From Emiliania huxleyi CCMP1516 (lineage: Eukaryota; Haptophyta; Isochrysidales; Noelaerhabdaceae): 64,000 nt of DNA. A program made the translations under genes and the position numbers. The notes under the pieces are model-generated. The model worked only from the letters and a program-made list of their open reading frames with translations, was not told where the DNA came from and did not search any database. The stretch spans positions 994,179-1,058,178 of the forward strand of contig NW_005201792.1 of NCBI RefSeq assembly GCF_000372725.1. Direction: 5' to 3'. Below are positions 30,094-40,130 of this stretch, piece by piece; the first letter of the stretch is position 1, and each line of letters opens with the position of its first letter.

Positions 30094-32124
30094 ATGGCGC
30101 CCTGGCTCGTGCTGCTCCTGGGAGCGGCTACAGGGCGCAGGTCTCGCACGCTGTCCGAGTCGCACTGGCCGCCCAACTCTGCGTGCGCCTCGGATCGGTG
30201 CAGCGAGCAGGTCCACCTGTCTCTTGGGGGTGCCGACGAGATGGTCGTCGTCTTCACGACGCTGAACCGCGAGACACCCAGCGAGGTGCGCTGGTGGGCC
30301 GTGGGCGAGACGGCTCAGCAGGTCGCGCGGGGCTCCGCGTCCACGTACGCTGCGCTCCAGTACGTCGAGCCCATGCTCACCATGCCCATAGTCGGTCGCG
30401 CCGGGGCAGACGCTGCCATGTTGAGGCGGCTGCAGAACGCGAGCCAGCCAGCTGCGCGCCCGCCGAAGGTCGACGCGGACGACGGCGTTGCGTACGGCCT
30501 CGGCATGTACAACAACCCTGCCATGTTCTACGACGCCCCCTCCATCCACACCGTCGTGCTCAAGCCCCTCGCCTCTGGCGCCGAGTATGCCTACTCCGTT
30601 GCGGGCGATGATCGCGAGTTCCGGTTCCGAATGCCGCCGGCCGCCGGCGAGGCGTACCCCCTCCTATTCGGCCTCACGGCCGACCTAGGCCAGACCGCGG
30701 CGAGTGAGGCCAGCGTGTCCAAACTGCGTCGCATGATGGCTGGAGCGCCGGTGCATGCCGGCGTCGTCATCATAGCGGGAGACCTCGCCTACGCCGACGG
30801 GTGGCACTCGCGATGGGATTCGTTTTCGAGGATGCTGGAGCCGCTGGCCGCTTCACACCCCGTTATGACGGCGGGTGGCAACCACGAGGTCTCCTACGGC
30901 GAGGCGTGGATCGGGTACAATGCGCGCTACCCGATGCCGCACCGGGAGAGCAACTCGCGCTCAAACCTGTGGTGGTCGCGAGAGGTGGGGCCGGCGCACC
31001 TGACCTCGCTCTGTTCGTACTGCGCCTACCACCCCGGCTCTTTGCAGTACGAGTGGCTCCTGCGAGACATGGCACAGGTCAACCGCACGCGCACTCCATG
31101 GCTCATCGTCACCCTGCACGTCCCGTTCTACCACTCCAACTCGGCGCACGTCGACGAGGCGGCGGGCATGCGCGCGTCCATGGAGGGACTGCTGTACGCG
31201 GCGGGGGTGGACGTAGTCCTCGCGGGGCACGTTCACGCCTTCGAGCGCACGCATCCGATGCACGAGCGGCGGCCCAACCGCTGCGGCCCCGTGCACCTCA
31301 ACCTGGGCGACGGCGGGAACCGCGAGGGCACCACCCTGCCGTGGCTCCACCCTGCTCCAGACTGGTCCGCCTTCCGGGAGGGCTCCTTTGGCGTGGGGGG
31401 GCTCACTCTCATCAACGCCACACACGCCATCTTCAACTGGTCGCGGACGGCGTGCGAGACGCAGTATGCGCCCGACCACATCGACCTGAGCCCGCTATGC
31501 GAGAGCGTCGCGCTCGGCCCGCTCTCCTTTGGCCGCGACGAGCCCAAGACTGGAGGCGCGGTGGAAGACGTCGTCTGGGTGGTGCGCGACGCCGTGCGCG
31601 AGCCAAAGGCAGCGGGGTGTGCCCCTCCCTTCTCAGGAACGTGGTTCGAGCTGCCGTCGCAAACGCCACCCACGGGGATGCGGGCGGGCACAGCCACAGC
31701 GACGCCCCACAGGGGGGAGGGCGCCTGGTTGCTGCAGGAGCAGTTTCGAGTCGCTGCAGTCGCCACCGCCGCCGCCGCTAGCGACGGCTACGATGACGTC
31801 CTGCAGAGCACGTCTGAGGCCCCCCCTGGACCACCGAGCCCAGCGTCGAGATCGGCGCCATCGGGCTCGGGCTTGCCGCGACTCGGCTTGTCTGAGGCGC
31901 TCCTCGCCGTCTTCGCCGCCGCCCTTTCGCTTGGACTCATCGCATTCGCCCTCCGCACGAGCTGGGCGTCAAAGCCGTGCAGGGCAGCTCGCACATACAC
32001 GCCGAGCAAGCCTCCTCTCTGCCACTCGATGCCATGGAGCAGATCTCCATCACCTTTGGACGCGCTGCCCGTGGCGGCGGGTGCAGCGGGCGGCGGACAT
32101 GCCTACGTTGAAGCGCCTTGCTGA
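30094..32124 (+). CDS. Purple acid phosphatase-like metallophosphatase, membrane-anchored
   Basis: ATG at 30094, 676 residues, no intron. Signal peptide-like start MAPWLVLLLGAATG. An N-terminal fibronectin-like PAP domain is followed by the five metal motifs in order: ADLGQ (about residue 196), GDLAYADG (about 229), GNHE (about 263), TLHVPFYHS (about 340) and GHVHAFER (about 378), including every expected ligand for the Fe-Fe/Zn/Mn site and the Tyr of GDLAY. The C-terminal hydrophobic stretch LLAVFAAALSLGLIAFAL (about residue 600) is a likely membrane anchor, so the enzyme probably faces the outside or a lumen and releases phosphate from organic esters. Several N-glycosylation sites. No regulatory motif could be read. 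Confidence 0.92.
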   Translation: MAPWLVLLLGAATGRRSRTLSESHWPPNSACASDRCSEQVHLSLGGADEMVVVFTTLNRETPSEVRWWAVGETAQQVARGSASTYAALQYVEPMLTMPIVGRAGADAAMLRRLQNASQPAARPPKVDADDGVAYGLGMYNNPAMFYDAPSIHTVVLKPLASGAEYAYSVAGDDREFRFRMPPAAGEAYPLLFGLTADLGQTAASEASVSKLRRMMAGAPVHAGVVIIAGDLAYADGWHSRWDSFSRMLEPLAASHPVMTAGGNHEVSYGEAWIGYNARYPMPHRESNSRSNLWWSREVGPAHLTSLCSYCAYHPGSLQYEWLLRDMAQVNRTRTPWLIVTLHVPFYHSNSAHVDEAAGMRASMEGLLYAAGVDVVLAGHVHAFERTHPMHERRPNRCGPVHLNLGDGGNREGTTLPWLHPAPDWSAFREGSFGVGGLTLINATHAIFNWSRTACETQYAPDHIDLSPLCESVALGPLSFGRDEPKTGGAVEDVVWVVRDAVREPKAAGCAPPFSGTWFELPSQTPPTGMRAGTATATPHRGEGAWLLQEQFRVAAVATAAAASDGYDDVLQSTSEAPPGPPSPASRSAPSGSGLPRLGLSEALLAVFAAALSLGLIAFALRTSWASKPCRAARTYTPSKPPLCHSMPWSRSPSPLDALPVAAGAAGGGHAYVEAPC

Positions 32125-32651
32125 CGCTCTGGCCGCTTCCAGCGCGGTCGGTATGGGCTAGTTCAAGCCAACGCCGGAACGCGCAGGCCACTGAGTTTGC
32201 TCGGAGAGGAGACTGGAGAGGGCGGGTCCGGGTTGGGGTTCGGCGCTCAGGCATCCGCGCACGCCACGCCCCGATCCTCTCCGCTCCCGTCCCAATCCTT
32301 GCGAGAGATGTGCACCAGAGAGCACGAAATTACGTCGCAGGCGTCGGAACCGCGTCCAGTGGCACTGGCAGTGGGCAGTGGCCAGTGCGCCACGCCGCCA
32401 GCGCGACGCGCGGCGGCCGGCGCGGGGGAGACACGGGCTCAGCGTCATCCCTTACACACACACCTACCCCGACTGACGCAGTTGCATATTTATAGTTGAA
32501 GCATGGTTGTCTGGATGCGCATGGCCCACAACGCCACACGAATCACACAACTCGCGGGACAGCTCTCGGCCTAGACCGGGTACTCTTCTGACTCTACGCC
32601 GGCCCGCCGCCCACGAGAGGCCTCGCGGTGGCAACCGCGTCTCTCGGTCCC

Positions 32652-33389
32652 TTACCTGTCACGCTGCCACGCGCCCTTTTTGGGTCGTGGCGCTGTCAGT
32701 CCCGTTTTCGGATCATGCCGCCAAGCCGCCGGCCGGAGACGTTTCGTCTCGCCCCCGCCATCGCCTCCTGGCTGCCCGCTTGATTTGCGACGGCCCTGAC
32801 CCTTCGTTGCGTTGCGCTTTGGCTGTTGCACGGCCGGTGCGACCGATATGGCGCGGTCACAGAGCGTCGTGCCGTCAAGCGCCAGCGCTGCGTCCACGGC
32901 GGCGGCCCGCCCATCGGGGTCCGAGAAGATCACAAACGCATACCCAGCCTGCCGCTCGCCATCGGCGCCCGTCTTCGTAGCAAAGCGGACGAACTGTACG
33001 CTTCCGCAGCTTGCAAAGTGCGCGCGTACCGCCGCGTCGTCGGCCTCGAAGGCGAGATTGCCCACGAAGACGCGGCACGACCCACACGCCACCCCGCGCC
33101 GGGCGGGTGGCTTCGTGTTAAGGCCGATGACAAGCGGGCGCCCGTCCAAGTCACCGCCCGAGAGCGCGATCGCCTTCTCGCACGCCTTGTTCTTCTTGAA
33201 CGTCACCAGAGCCACCTCATAGATGGCACCTCCCACGGGCTCCTCACCCCACTTGTTCAGTATCGCAGTCGGCTTGCCACACGATTCGAAAAAGGATGTC
33301 AGCGCGGCGACGGTTGTGCGCAGCGCGCGCCCGTTGCACCTGACAAAGACCTGGCGCTTGGCAGCGCCGCTAGTCTCGCTCTCATCCAT
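32652..33389 (-). CDS. Two-RRM RNA-binding protein
   Basis: ATG at 33389 (MDESETSG), 245 residues, no intron. First RRM: QVFVRCNGRALRT through VALVTFKKNKACEKAI. Second RRM: CRVFVGNLAFEADDAAVRAH (RNP2) and RQAGYAFVIFSDPDGRA (RNP1), both well conserved. The end is basic (QPKRNATKGQGRRKSS and PRPKKGAWQRDR), typical of nucleolar RRM proteins such as the Nop12/RBM34 group; that sub-assignment is inference. It shares a 259 bp divergent intergenic region with the gene at 33649. Confidence 0.85.
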   Translation of the reverse strand: MDESETSGAAKRQVFVRCNGRALRTTVAALTSFFESCGKPTAILNKWGEEPVGGAIYEVALVTFKKNKACEKAIALSGGDLDGRPLVIGLNTKPPARRGVACGSCRVFVGNLAFEADDAAVRAHFASCGSVQFVRFATKTGADGERQAGYAFVIFSDPDGRAAAVDAALALDGTTLCDRAISVAPAVQQPKRNATKGQGRRKSSGQPGGDGGGETKRLRPAAWRHDPKTGLTAPRPKKGAWQRDR

Positions 33390-33648
33390 GGCAATCACCA
33401 GCCTGTGCCGAGCGCGTCGTGAAGCAAATTCTCTGCAAAACCCGGAAGCCTGCGGAGCGCGTGCTTGTCGCCGCAGCCCTCCTGCCTCGGTGTGAACAGT
33501 GTTTCGAAGTGTCGCTCGCACAGAGTTCGACACCGAGCAGCAAGACCGAGGGCCCTTGGTCTTCACTTGCGATTTTTTTTCCTGCTCGAGGCATTTCCGT
33601 GGCAACGAACGCCGACGGGCACCGGCCCGGGTTTACGCGCACTGCGTG
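33390..33648. promoter_or_regulatory. Shared divergent promoter region
   Basis: Only 259 bp separate the start codons of the RRM gene (minus) and the membrane-protein gene (plus), so their promoters must lie here. No TATA box or known motif was recognised. Confidence 0.5.
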
Positions 33649-34734
33649 ATGGATCTCCCCTGCTCGATCCGCGCCAACGCTTCCTCTTCTGCCAGCGTGC
33701 TGATCTCGATGGGCAGCTGCAGTGTGGAGTACACAAGCTTGCACTTGAGGCGGCACGGGGCCGCCGCGGATGCATGGTGGCGGGTGGGCCAGCCGCTGCG
33801 GTGGCAGACAGGCGGCTCCGCCGAAGTCGCTGGGGTGCGATGCGCCTCGGGCTGCTGGCTGCGCGTGTGCGTTGGCTCGCCACAGAGCAACGCGTCAGAG
33901 AGCAACGCGAGCACGAGCTGCAGCACACCCTTTGGTCTGCTCTGGACGCCAGATGCGCCCGCGATGCCAAAGTCTGGCGATGGGGCTGGGACAGTGCTCG
34001 AGGTTGCGCGCCTGCAGGTTCGGGTCGAACCCCCCCTCGTGCCTCCGCTCGAGCATGCGGCAGAGCAGTGGAGGCTTTCACTCGCCGCGGCGCTCGGCCC
34101 GTCGTTTGGCGTGGCGCGGCTGTGGGAGGCCCGGTTCCTCGTGGCAGAGATTTCGACGACGGGCGCGCTCCTCGTGATGGACGTTCTCCCTGTGGACACC
34201 TACAACCACCACGAGGTGTCCATCACAGGCCCTCGCACTCGCGCCGTCCTCGACGCCATCGCCTCGCTCGCCTCGCCGGGGCCCGCGCCGCGAGAGCACC
34301 ACATCGTGCCGCCAGTTTTACAGCAGGCCGTCGGCATCGGCGCGCTCGGTGGCGCCTGGAGCGGTGGCGCCTGGCCCGAGGAGCTGCGCGGGGCCGAGAC
34401 GGCCGGCGACTTGGCGCGCTTTTGGTCGGAGGAGTACGGTGGTTGGACAGACGCGGCGCTCTCCCCTCGCGTGGGTGACGGCGGCCTGGCCGCGGGCCTG
34501 CTGTCGGGCCTGCCTGGCGCGCTCCTCGCCGCATGCGGTCTTGTGCTCGCTAGCGCGGCCGTCTTGCACCACCTCGTGGCCGCTGCCGCCGGTGTCCCGA
34601 GCCGCAGGTTGCCCCGGCGCGCCGGCTCTTTCCAGCGGGTGCAGACGATGCAGCCGGTGCCCGCAGCGGAGGTTGGCGGCGAGGAGACGGACTGGCTCGC
34701 GAAGCTCACGCGGCACCTGGCAGTGCCAGTGTGA
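33649..34734 (+). CDS. Unknown single-pass membrane protein
   Basis: ATG at 33649 (MDLPCSIRANASSSASV), 361 residues, no intron. The middle is folded-looking protein (GVARLWEARFLVAEISTTG and LLVMDVLPVDTYNHHEVS). A hydrophobic segment near residue 285 (LPGALLAACGLVLASAAVLHHL) is followed by a basic cytoplasm-type tail. One or two N-glycosylation sites precede it. I do not recognise the family. A reversed LINE tail begins at the stop codon, so the 3' UTR is element-derived. Confidence 0.65.
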   Translation: MDLPCSIRANASSSASVLISMGSCSVEYTSLHLRRHGAAADAWWRVGQPLRWQTGGSAEVAGVRCASGCWLRVCVGSPQSNASESNASTSCSTPFGLLWTPDAPAMPKSGDGAGTVLEVARLQVRVEPPLVPPLEHAAEQWRLSLAAALGPSFGVARLWEARFLVAEISTTGALLVMDVLPVDTYNHHEVSITGPRTRAVLDAIASLASPGPAPREHHIVPPVLQQAVGIGALGGAWSGGAWPEELRGAETAGDLARFWSEEYGGWTDAALSPRVGDGGLAAGLLSGLPGALLAACGLVLASAAVLHHLVAAAAGVPSRRLPRRAGSFQRVQTMQPVPAAEVGGEETDWLAKLTRHLAVPV

Positions 34735-34790
34735 GAAAAAGAAAGAAAGAAAACAGACAACCCAAGGGAGGATGGGAGTAGGGAGGACGC
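34733..34790 (-). mobile_element. LINE 3' tail fragment immediately after a stop codon
   Basis: (GAAA)n then CAGACAACCCAAGGGAGG, the reverse complement of the LINE tail at 9829-9865. Confidence 0.8.
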
Positions 34791-35204
34791 TGGAGGACCG
34801 TGCACGCCGCCCCCCACACCAGGGAGCAGCGAGCAGGGGATCCGCGGACCGCCACCGCGGTTTAAGTTTTTTAAGGAGAGCGGAGAGCCGCGCGCGGGCG
34901 GGCCGCCAGCGGGGGAAGCGGTGCAGAGACGAGAGAGGCGACGTGGGTGGTGACTGCTGGTGTAGCCGTCGCCCACCCTTGGGCGTCTGCCTGTTTTCTG
35001 CCAGTGCGAAAAAGAGAAAAAAACAGAGACCCCCAAATGAGGGATGCGGAGAGGAGGAGGACAGCCGACAGGGTCCCCCAACCTGCCACGACGCAGGATT
35101 TTTGGAAGCGGGCGGACGCCGGATCCGGGGGCCGCACCGAGTCATCGGGGCACAGTGGGGGTTCTCCGATGCTCCTGCAATGACACGCTGAGCTAACCTT
35201 GGAG
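34791..35204. repeat. Mixed retroposon debris
   Basis: Positions 34960-35110 show CGTCGCCCACCCTTGGGCG, a LINE 3'-UTR word, and a CCAAATGAGGGATG...GACAGGGTCCCC...GCAGGATTTTTGGAAG tail like 35780-35850. No gene. Confidence 0.6.
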
Positions 35205-35458
35205 CACTTGGAGTGCAGTCGGTAACCGCACATCCAGGGCCGGGGAGCTAAGAAGCGCACCCAGCGGGCCGGATGATTGGCATCGGGCTACGGGCTAGAG
35301 AGCCCTGACCCCTAGGGGGGGTGCGCGGTCGCAGGGCCATAACACGGGTCTCCGAGGGTTAGTTCTGCGCTCCTCCGGGTTTCCCCCAGCGGCGGAATTT
35401 TTCCCTCGCGCTGTGGGTCCCCCTAGCTGCGGAACGCCCCCTCTACTCGGAGCTAAAG
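35205..35458 (+). mobile_element. TTGGAGCAC element, copy 2
   Basis: Starts TTGGAGCACTTGGAGTGCAG, core ATCCAGGGCCGGGGAGCTAA and GGATGATTGGCATCGGGC, ends CCCCCTCTACTCGGAGCTA. Same order as the copy at 42326-42584. A second 3' half (35459-35536) follows directly. Confidence 0.8.
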
Positions 35459-35558
35459 AATACTCTCCGAGGGTTGGTTCCGTGTACCAGGTTTTCCCTT
35501 AACTGCAGAACGCCCCCTCTACTCGGTCGGAGCTAGTGATACGAGAATACGTACCTTG

Positions 35559-35664
35559 GAGCACTTGGAGTGCAGTCGGTAACCGCACATCCAGGGCCGG
35601 GGGGCTAAGAAGCACACCCAGCGGGCCGGATGATTGGCATCGGGCTACGGGCTAGAGAGCCCTA
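35559..35664 (+). mobile_element. TTGGAGCAC element, 3'-truncated copy
   Basis: Matches the first 105 bp of 35205-35458 almost exactly, then switches at GAGAGCCCTAAAGAAAG into a reversed retroposon tail. Confidence 0.8.
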
Positions 35665-35860
35665 AAGAAAGAAATAAAACGGACACACCAAACAAGGGGT
35701 GGGAGAAGGACAGGGTCCCCACCTGCGCGAGCAGGATCTTGTAAGGACGATCAGGGAGCTAAAAAAGAAAGAAAGAAAACAGACACGCCAAACGAGGGAT
35801 GGGACGAGGACAGGGTCCCCACCTGCACGAGCAGGATTTTGGAAGGACGATCAGGGGGAC
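35665..35860 (-). repeat. Two tandem retroposon tails
   Basis: Two copies (35665-35755, 35760-35850) of a unit with AAACRGACACRCCAAAC and AGGACAGGGTCCCCACCTG, reverse complements of 1528-1610. Confidence 0.8.
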
Positions 35861-36130
35861 AGGTGGGCTCTCCTGCTCCTGACAAGGGACACGACAGGCT
35901 CGCAGCGCGGTGCGCGGTGGACTCCCACATCCACTGGCGGTCTCATCTCAGTCTAGCGACCTGCCTCCAGCTTGTCGCTGGCAGTCTCTCGCTACCACAC
36001 AGGCACACTGACACAGGGGTGGCAGGGGCGGCGGCACGAGTCTCCCACATACTATGCGGGCCTCACTAGAGGTGCGGCCTGTGCGTGTCCTCGCCCTTGA
36101 GGGGGGAGGGGAAGGGGCTGTGTGTCTGTG

Positions 36131-36132
<2 letters not shown>

Positions 36133-36211
<79 letters not shown>
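36133..36211. repeat. (GT)n microsatellite
   Basis: About 80 bp of uninterrupted GT. Confidence 0.97.
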
Positions 36212-36217
<6 letters not shown>

Positions 36218-36488
36218 GCGTGTGGAGCCGCCCTGAACGCCACGAGCGCGTAGCGCGGGCGAGCGCCGTCGGCAGCGCGCGACCGCCACCCAAAAGCGGA
36301 GGTACATTAGGAGCCGCAGCCGGCCTGCTCTATCAGCCCCGCAGCCGCGGTGGCGCGACCGGACCGCGGTCGCTCCAGGCGCCTTTTGGCCCCGGTTCGA
36401 ATCGCGGTTGGCGCGCGCCCTCGCGGAGCGACGCGTGGCGCGCGACGCGCGCGCGTGCGCGTGCGCGCCCAGCCGAGCCCTAGGCCGT

Positions 36489-36563
36489 ATGCCGTCTGCC
36501 GTCTGCCGACGGCCGTCGGCCGTCGGCCGTCGGCCATCGGCCGTCGGCCGTCGGCCGCCGCCG
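36489..36563. repeat. Minisatellite, CCGTCGG 7-mer
   Basis: About ten copies of CCGTCGG/CCGTCTG. Just upstream (36345-36405) a region with A-box-like TGGCGCGACCGG and B-box-like GGTTCGAATC words is tRNA-like but does not fold as a tRNA. Confidence 0.85.
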
Positions 36564-36607
36564 CCGCCGTAGCGGCGGCGATCAGGGAGCTAGCCCTGAC
36601 CCGGGCC

Positions 36608-36846
36608 GCACTTGGAGCACTTGGAGTGCAGTCATCAACCTCACATCAGGGCCGGGGAGCTGAGAAGCGCACCCAGCGAGCCGGATGATCGGCATCGGGC
36701 TACGGGCTAGAGAGCCCTGACCCCTAGCTAGGGGGGGTGCGCATTCGCAGGGCAAGGGCCTTAAAGTAAACACGGGTCTCCGAGGGTTAGTTCCGTGTAC
36801 CGGGTTTCCCCTTAACTGCAGAACGCCCCCTCTACTCGGAGCTAAC
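36608..36846 (+). mobile_element. TTGGAGCAC element, copy 3
   Basis: Nearly identical to 42326-42584 through CTCTACTCGGAGCTA. Left neighbour is CCGGGCCGCAC; no clear target-site duplication was found. Confidence 0.8.
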
Positions 36847-37220
36847 GGACACACAACACTGTACTCCACGCACGTACACGGACATCCCTCATGTGCGCCC
36901 GCCCGACTCCGGTCCCAGGGTCCCTTCCTTCGCCCGTCAGGGCGAGCCCTCGGCTCGTCCCGGTCCCTTGCTCGCCTTCCGGGCGTTACCAGACTGCCTC
37001 TGTAGCCGTTTCTGATGCCTCTTCCTCGGCTGAGGCCTCGACTCCGCTTCGCCTTCGACTGGTACCGCAGCCTCCGAGAGCGTCGACGGCCCGGCCGGGG
37101 TCGCCCCGGGCGAGGACGGCGGCATTGGATCGTGTCGCCACCCCTCGCAGGGAGGTCGGGCGAAAAAATTCTTTTCGCGCCTAAGGAAGCGGCGACGGGA
37201 GAAGCGTCTCTGTCGACGCC

Positions 37221-38177
37221 ATGGCAGCGGCAGCGATCGTCGGCTGGTGGGCCTCCCGCGCGAACACCTCGGCGACCGAGGACGGCGCGGCCGCCGCGGC
37301 GGCTGCGGCGGAGAGCTCATACGCCTACGAGGTGCCGGGCCGGCCTGGTGCCGCCGCAGCATTCTACCCTCAGTGCTCCGGCTGCTTCAGCGACTGCACC
37401 GCCAAGACGCTGAACGACGAGGTCGTGCAGCTGGGGTGCTGGGACATCTGCTGCGTCGAGCGCGCGGCCTCGGGCCTCGAGGCTTCGGGGCTCGGGCTCG
37501 GCGTCAACGCACTCACAGGCAGCATAGGGCTGGCGGGCGCAGCGTCCACGACGCTGCTTCCGGGCGCAGCGCTAGTGAACGGGCTCGCCCAGGCGGGAGG
37601 ACCGCTCGCGCAGATGAACCCGCTCGCACGGCCGTGCCCCGGATTCGAGGCCACGTCCCGCTCCTGCCAGAGCGCCTGCATCTCTTCCTACATGGCGGTC
37701 GCCTGGAACGGCTGCTGGGACCACTGCTGCACCGCTCCGCCGTCGCCGCCGCAGCCGCCCTCGCCGCCGCCGGCGGCGCCGCCGCCTCCGCCAACGCCTC
37801 CTCCGCCGCCCTCCCAGCCGTGGCCGCCCTTTGCACCCGCCATTGACCTCGCGGACGTGCAGTGGGCCGTCTCCTCCGGCTTCAGCTCGGCGAGCAGCCT
37901 CGTCAACAGCAGCACCAACATCGGGTCCGGGCTTGGCGAGGCTGCCATCGGCACGCTCTCAAACTACGACTGGAGCTTCTGGGGCGCGCGCCGCGACGCC
38001 GCCGGCTCGCTCGCGGCGGAGGAGCGGCCCGCCTCTCGAGCGGAGGTCGAGGTACGGGCGCAGACGGCCGCCGCGGCGTGCGCCCTGCTTGCGGTCGCTG
38101 CGCTCGCTGCCGCTGTGTGGCGCCGCCGCCGCCGGTTAGAGGACCCGGCGCACGCGCCGGCCGCTCTGCTGCTGTAG
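37221..38177 (+). CDS. Cys-rich, Pro-rich membrane protein with two CWD-x-CC modules
   Basis: ATG at 37221, 318 residues, single exon. Two similar Cys modules: CSGCFSDC...LGCWDICC and CQSACISS...NGCWDHCC. They are separated by a small-residue linker that may insert in a membrane. A proline-rich stretch (PPSPPQPPSPPP) resembles hydroxyproline-rich wall or scale proteins. The end has a hydrophobic helix (ACALLAVAALAAAVW) then RRRRR, a typical stop-transfer. Likely surface-exposed; the N terminus lacks a clear signal peptide, so an upstream exon is possible. No known family. Confidence 0.65.
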   Translation: MAAAAIVGWWASRANTSATEDGAAAAAAAAESSYAYEVPGRPGAAAAFYPQCSGCFSDCTAKTLNDEVVQLGCWDICCVERAASGLEASGLGLGVNALTGSIGLAGAASTTLLPGAALVNGLAQAGGPLAQMNPLARPCPGFEATSRSCQSACISSYMAVAWNGCWDHCCTAPPSPPQPPSPPPAAPPPPPTPPPPPSQPWPPFAPAIDLADVQWAVSSGFSSASSLVNSSTNIGSGLGEAAIGTLSNYDWSFWGARRDAAGSLAAEERPASRAEVEVRAQTAAAACALLAVAALAAAVWRRRRRLEDPAHAPAALLL

Positions 38178-38699
38178 CGGCGACCCGACGAATGTCGAAC
38201 GATGGCACATCTTGGCACCGCTGCACACCTCCGCGTGCGGCGTGCGGTGTAAGTCAGAGAGTCTAAGGAGTCGCTCACGCTGTCGGCTGTTGCTCCGCGT
38301 TTCCTATGTGTTCATCAAAACCTTTGTCCTTTCCAATTTTCACGCTATCTCCTATCAGTCCTATCAGCTATCACTTTAAATAACAAATAAGACTTTATGT
38401 GAGACCTATACCGTTGACGTGTTGTCTGTTGAGACTTGACGATCCTCCCGAGTCTCTCTCTCTGAACGACTCCTAGTCGTAGTCCTACCGCTTCAACATT
38501 CAAAAAGAAAAACACAAAACACACTCTCTCCGCTACTCTCACGCACGACGCACGTACGTACTCTCTACTCTTCTCTCCGCTTCTCTCCGCTACCTTCGCT
38601 GCTACGACCTACGCCTACGCACTACGGGCGCCCCCTACGCCTACCTTGTACCTAGTTGGAGCAAAAAAAGAAATAAAGGACACAATCCAGGGGAATGCT
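38178..38699. other. Intergenic, AT-richer
   Basis: Contains stretches such as ATAACAAATAAGAC and many CTCTC words (38450-38600). No gene seen. Confidence 0.5.
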
Positions 38700-38835
38700 A
38701 AAGAAAGAAAGAAAACAGGCTCGCGGGAGGGATGGGAGGTAGGGAGGACGGCACGCCGCCACCACACAGGGATGCGCCATGCTAAATAAATAAAGAGAGC
38801 AGTCATCTCCAGGAGAGATGGGCGACGCTCCGCCG
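38700..38835 (-). mobile_element. LINE 3' tail fragment(s)
   Basis: (GAAA)n, GGAGGGATGGGAGG, GGACGGCACGCCGCCACCAC reads as the reverse complement of the LINE 3' UTR (9798-9830). It ends about 65 bp before the next start codon. Confidence 0.8.
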
Positions 38836-38899
38836 GCAGCGATCTGATTTTTCTTAGCTCGCCTGGAGGCTCTTGGAGATCCGTGCACCGGCGAGAACA

Positions 38900-39500
38900 A
38901 TGGTGCGCTGCTCTTGCTTGGTGCTTGCGCTCGTCGTTGGTGCGGTTTCGGCGCTGGTTGTGGCCCCCACCACCGTGTCGTCCAGCGCGCGCGTCGCTGC
39001 CGGCCCCGTCATGGCCTGCAACGGCGGCAAGGGCGGCAACGGCGGCAAGAATCCACCAAAGGACAAGACTGTCTATCGCCCCAAGCTGTCCAAGCTTATC
39101 CAGCGCGCAGACTCGGCGGAGAGCGTCAAGGCACAACCCCGCCGCCAACCCACCCGGTCATCGTCTCGTCGTCGCCGCTCCCCCCTCTGCCAAGCCCTCT
39201 GCCCCAGCCGCCTCTGCTGAGGGCCGCCCGCCTCTCCGTCGGCGCAGTCGGTGCTGCTCACCGCTCAGACCGAGGCGATGCTGCTCAAGATGAACTGGAA
39301 GTACCGCCGAGCTGCCGCGCACCAGGTCCGCAAGCGGGCTGCTCAGGCGAGCGCCTCGTGACCGGTCCGCACCCACGCGCCCCACCCACTCACCCGTGCT
39401 TGCTGCACCTCAGTTTGGTGTGGAGGTCCCGGGCAACTTCGCCGCGTTCAACGTGCGGCCGCGCAACGCGAAGAAGCACCTGCTCGTCCCGTCGATGTGA
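38900..39500 (+). CDS. Small basic protein with plastid-type N-terminal presequence
   Basis: Exons 38900-39130, 39248-39346 and 39414-39500, 138 residues, ATG start; both introns are GC-AG. The N terminus MVRCSCLVLALVVGAVSALV is a signal peptide, followed by a Ser/Val/Ala stretch and an M-A-C-N-G-G-K Gly/Lys segment, the layout of secondary-plastid targeting signals. The mature part is basic (YRPKLSKLIQRADSAESVK, LLKMNWKYRRAAAHQVRKRA, NVRPRNAKKHLLVPSM). It may bind RNA or the ribosome, but I do not recognise a family. Confidence 0.7.
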
Positions 39501-39720
39501 TATCCTCCTGTTCAGTTGTGCCGCTCCTTTATGTACACCACGCCGCTCTTGCGTCTTGGCTCGGCGGCGGCTGAGCCGCCCCGTGGCTGTGCTTCCAGAG
39601 AGTGGCTTAGTGGCTTTGAACCGGCCGTTCGTCGACCATGGATTTTCTGTACGAAACACACGATGAGCGCCGGCGCACCAGCGCGACACAACGAAAAACG
39701 TCCGCGACCAGCCCTGCCCT
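39501..39720. other. 3' flank, no gene seen
   Basis: No coding signal. Ends at an abrupt fall in GC. Confidence 0.5.
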
Positions 39721-40130
39721 AGCGAAAATTTTTCACAATATCGTATTTAATTCAATATGCAATATCGCAACCGCGATACCGCGCGATATTTGGCGATAAA
39801 ATGCGATAAATGGCGATGTTGTGCGATGCTCGCGATCACGCGAGCCCTTCACAGCACGCCTCAGCGACGCGCGTGAAGCGTTACACGTGTCAGTCCTGGG
39901 CGCCAAAAGTGCGAGAGAGGTGCGGGTGGGCGGCGCCGGGGCGGGAAAGCGCGACCGGAAAACAAAGAAATGCTTCTTTCAGTCACCGTCACCGCCGCCG
40001 GGGCGAGGGCAGGGTGCGCGATATTGCGCGATATTGCGCGATATTGCGCGATATTGCGCGATATTGCGCGATATTGCGCAATATTGCGCGATATTGCGCG
40101 ATATTAGGCGATACTCGACGATCATTCACG
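39721..40130. repeat. CGATATTGCG decamer array with scattered relatives
   Basis: Positions 40017-40115 are about ten copies of the 10-mer CGATATTGCG. Positions 39730-39840 have loose variants (CAATATCG, GCGATAAA, GCGATG), as if an older, decayed part of the same array; 39850-40010 lies between. Confidence 0.9.

Noticed and set aside
36345..36410. A-box and B-box words resembling a tRNA gene
   Set aside because: Spacing is plausible but acceptor and T stems do not pair.
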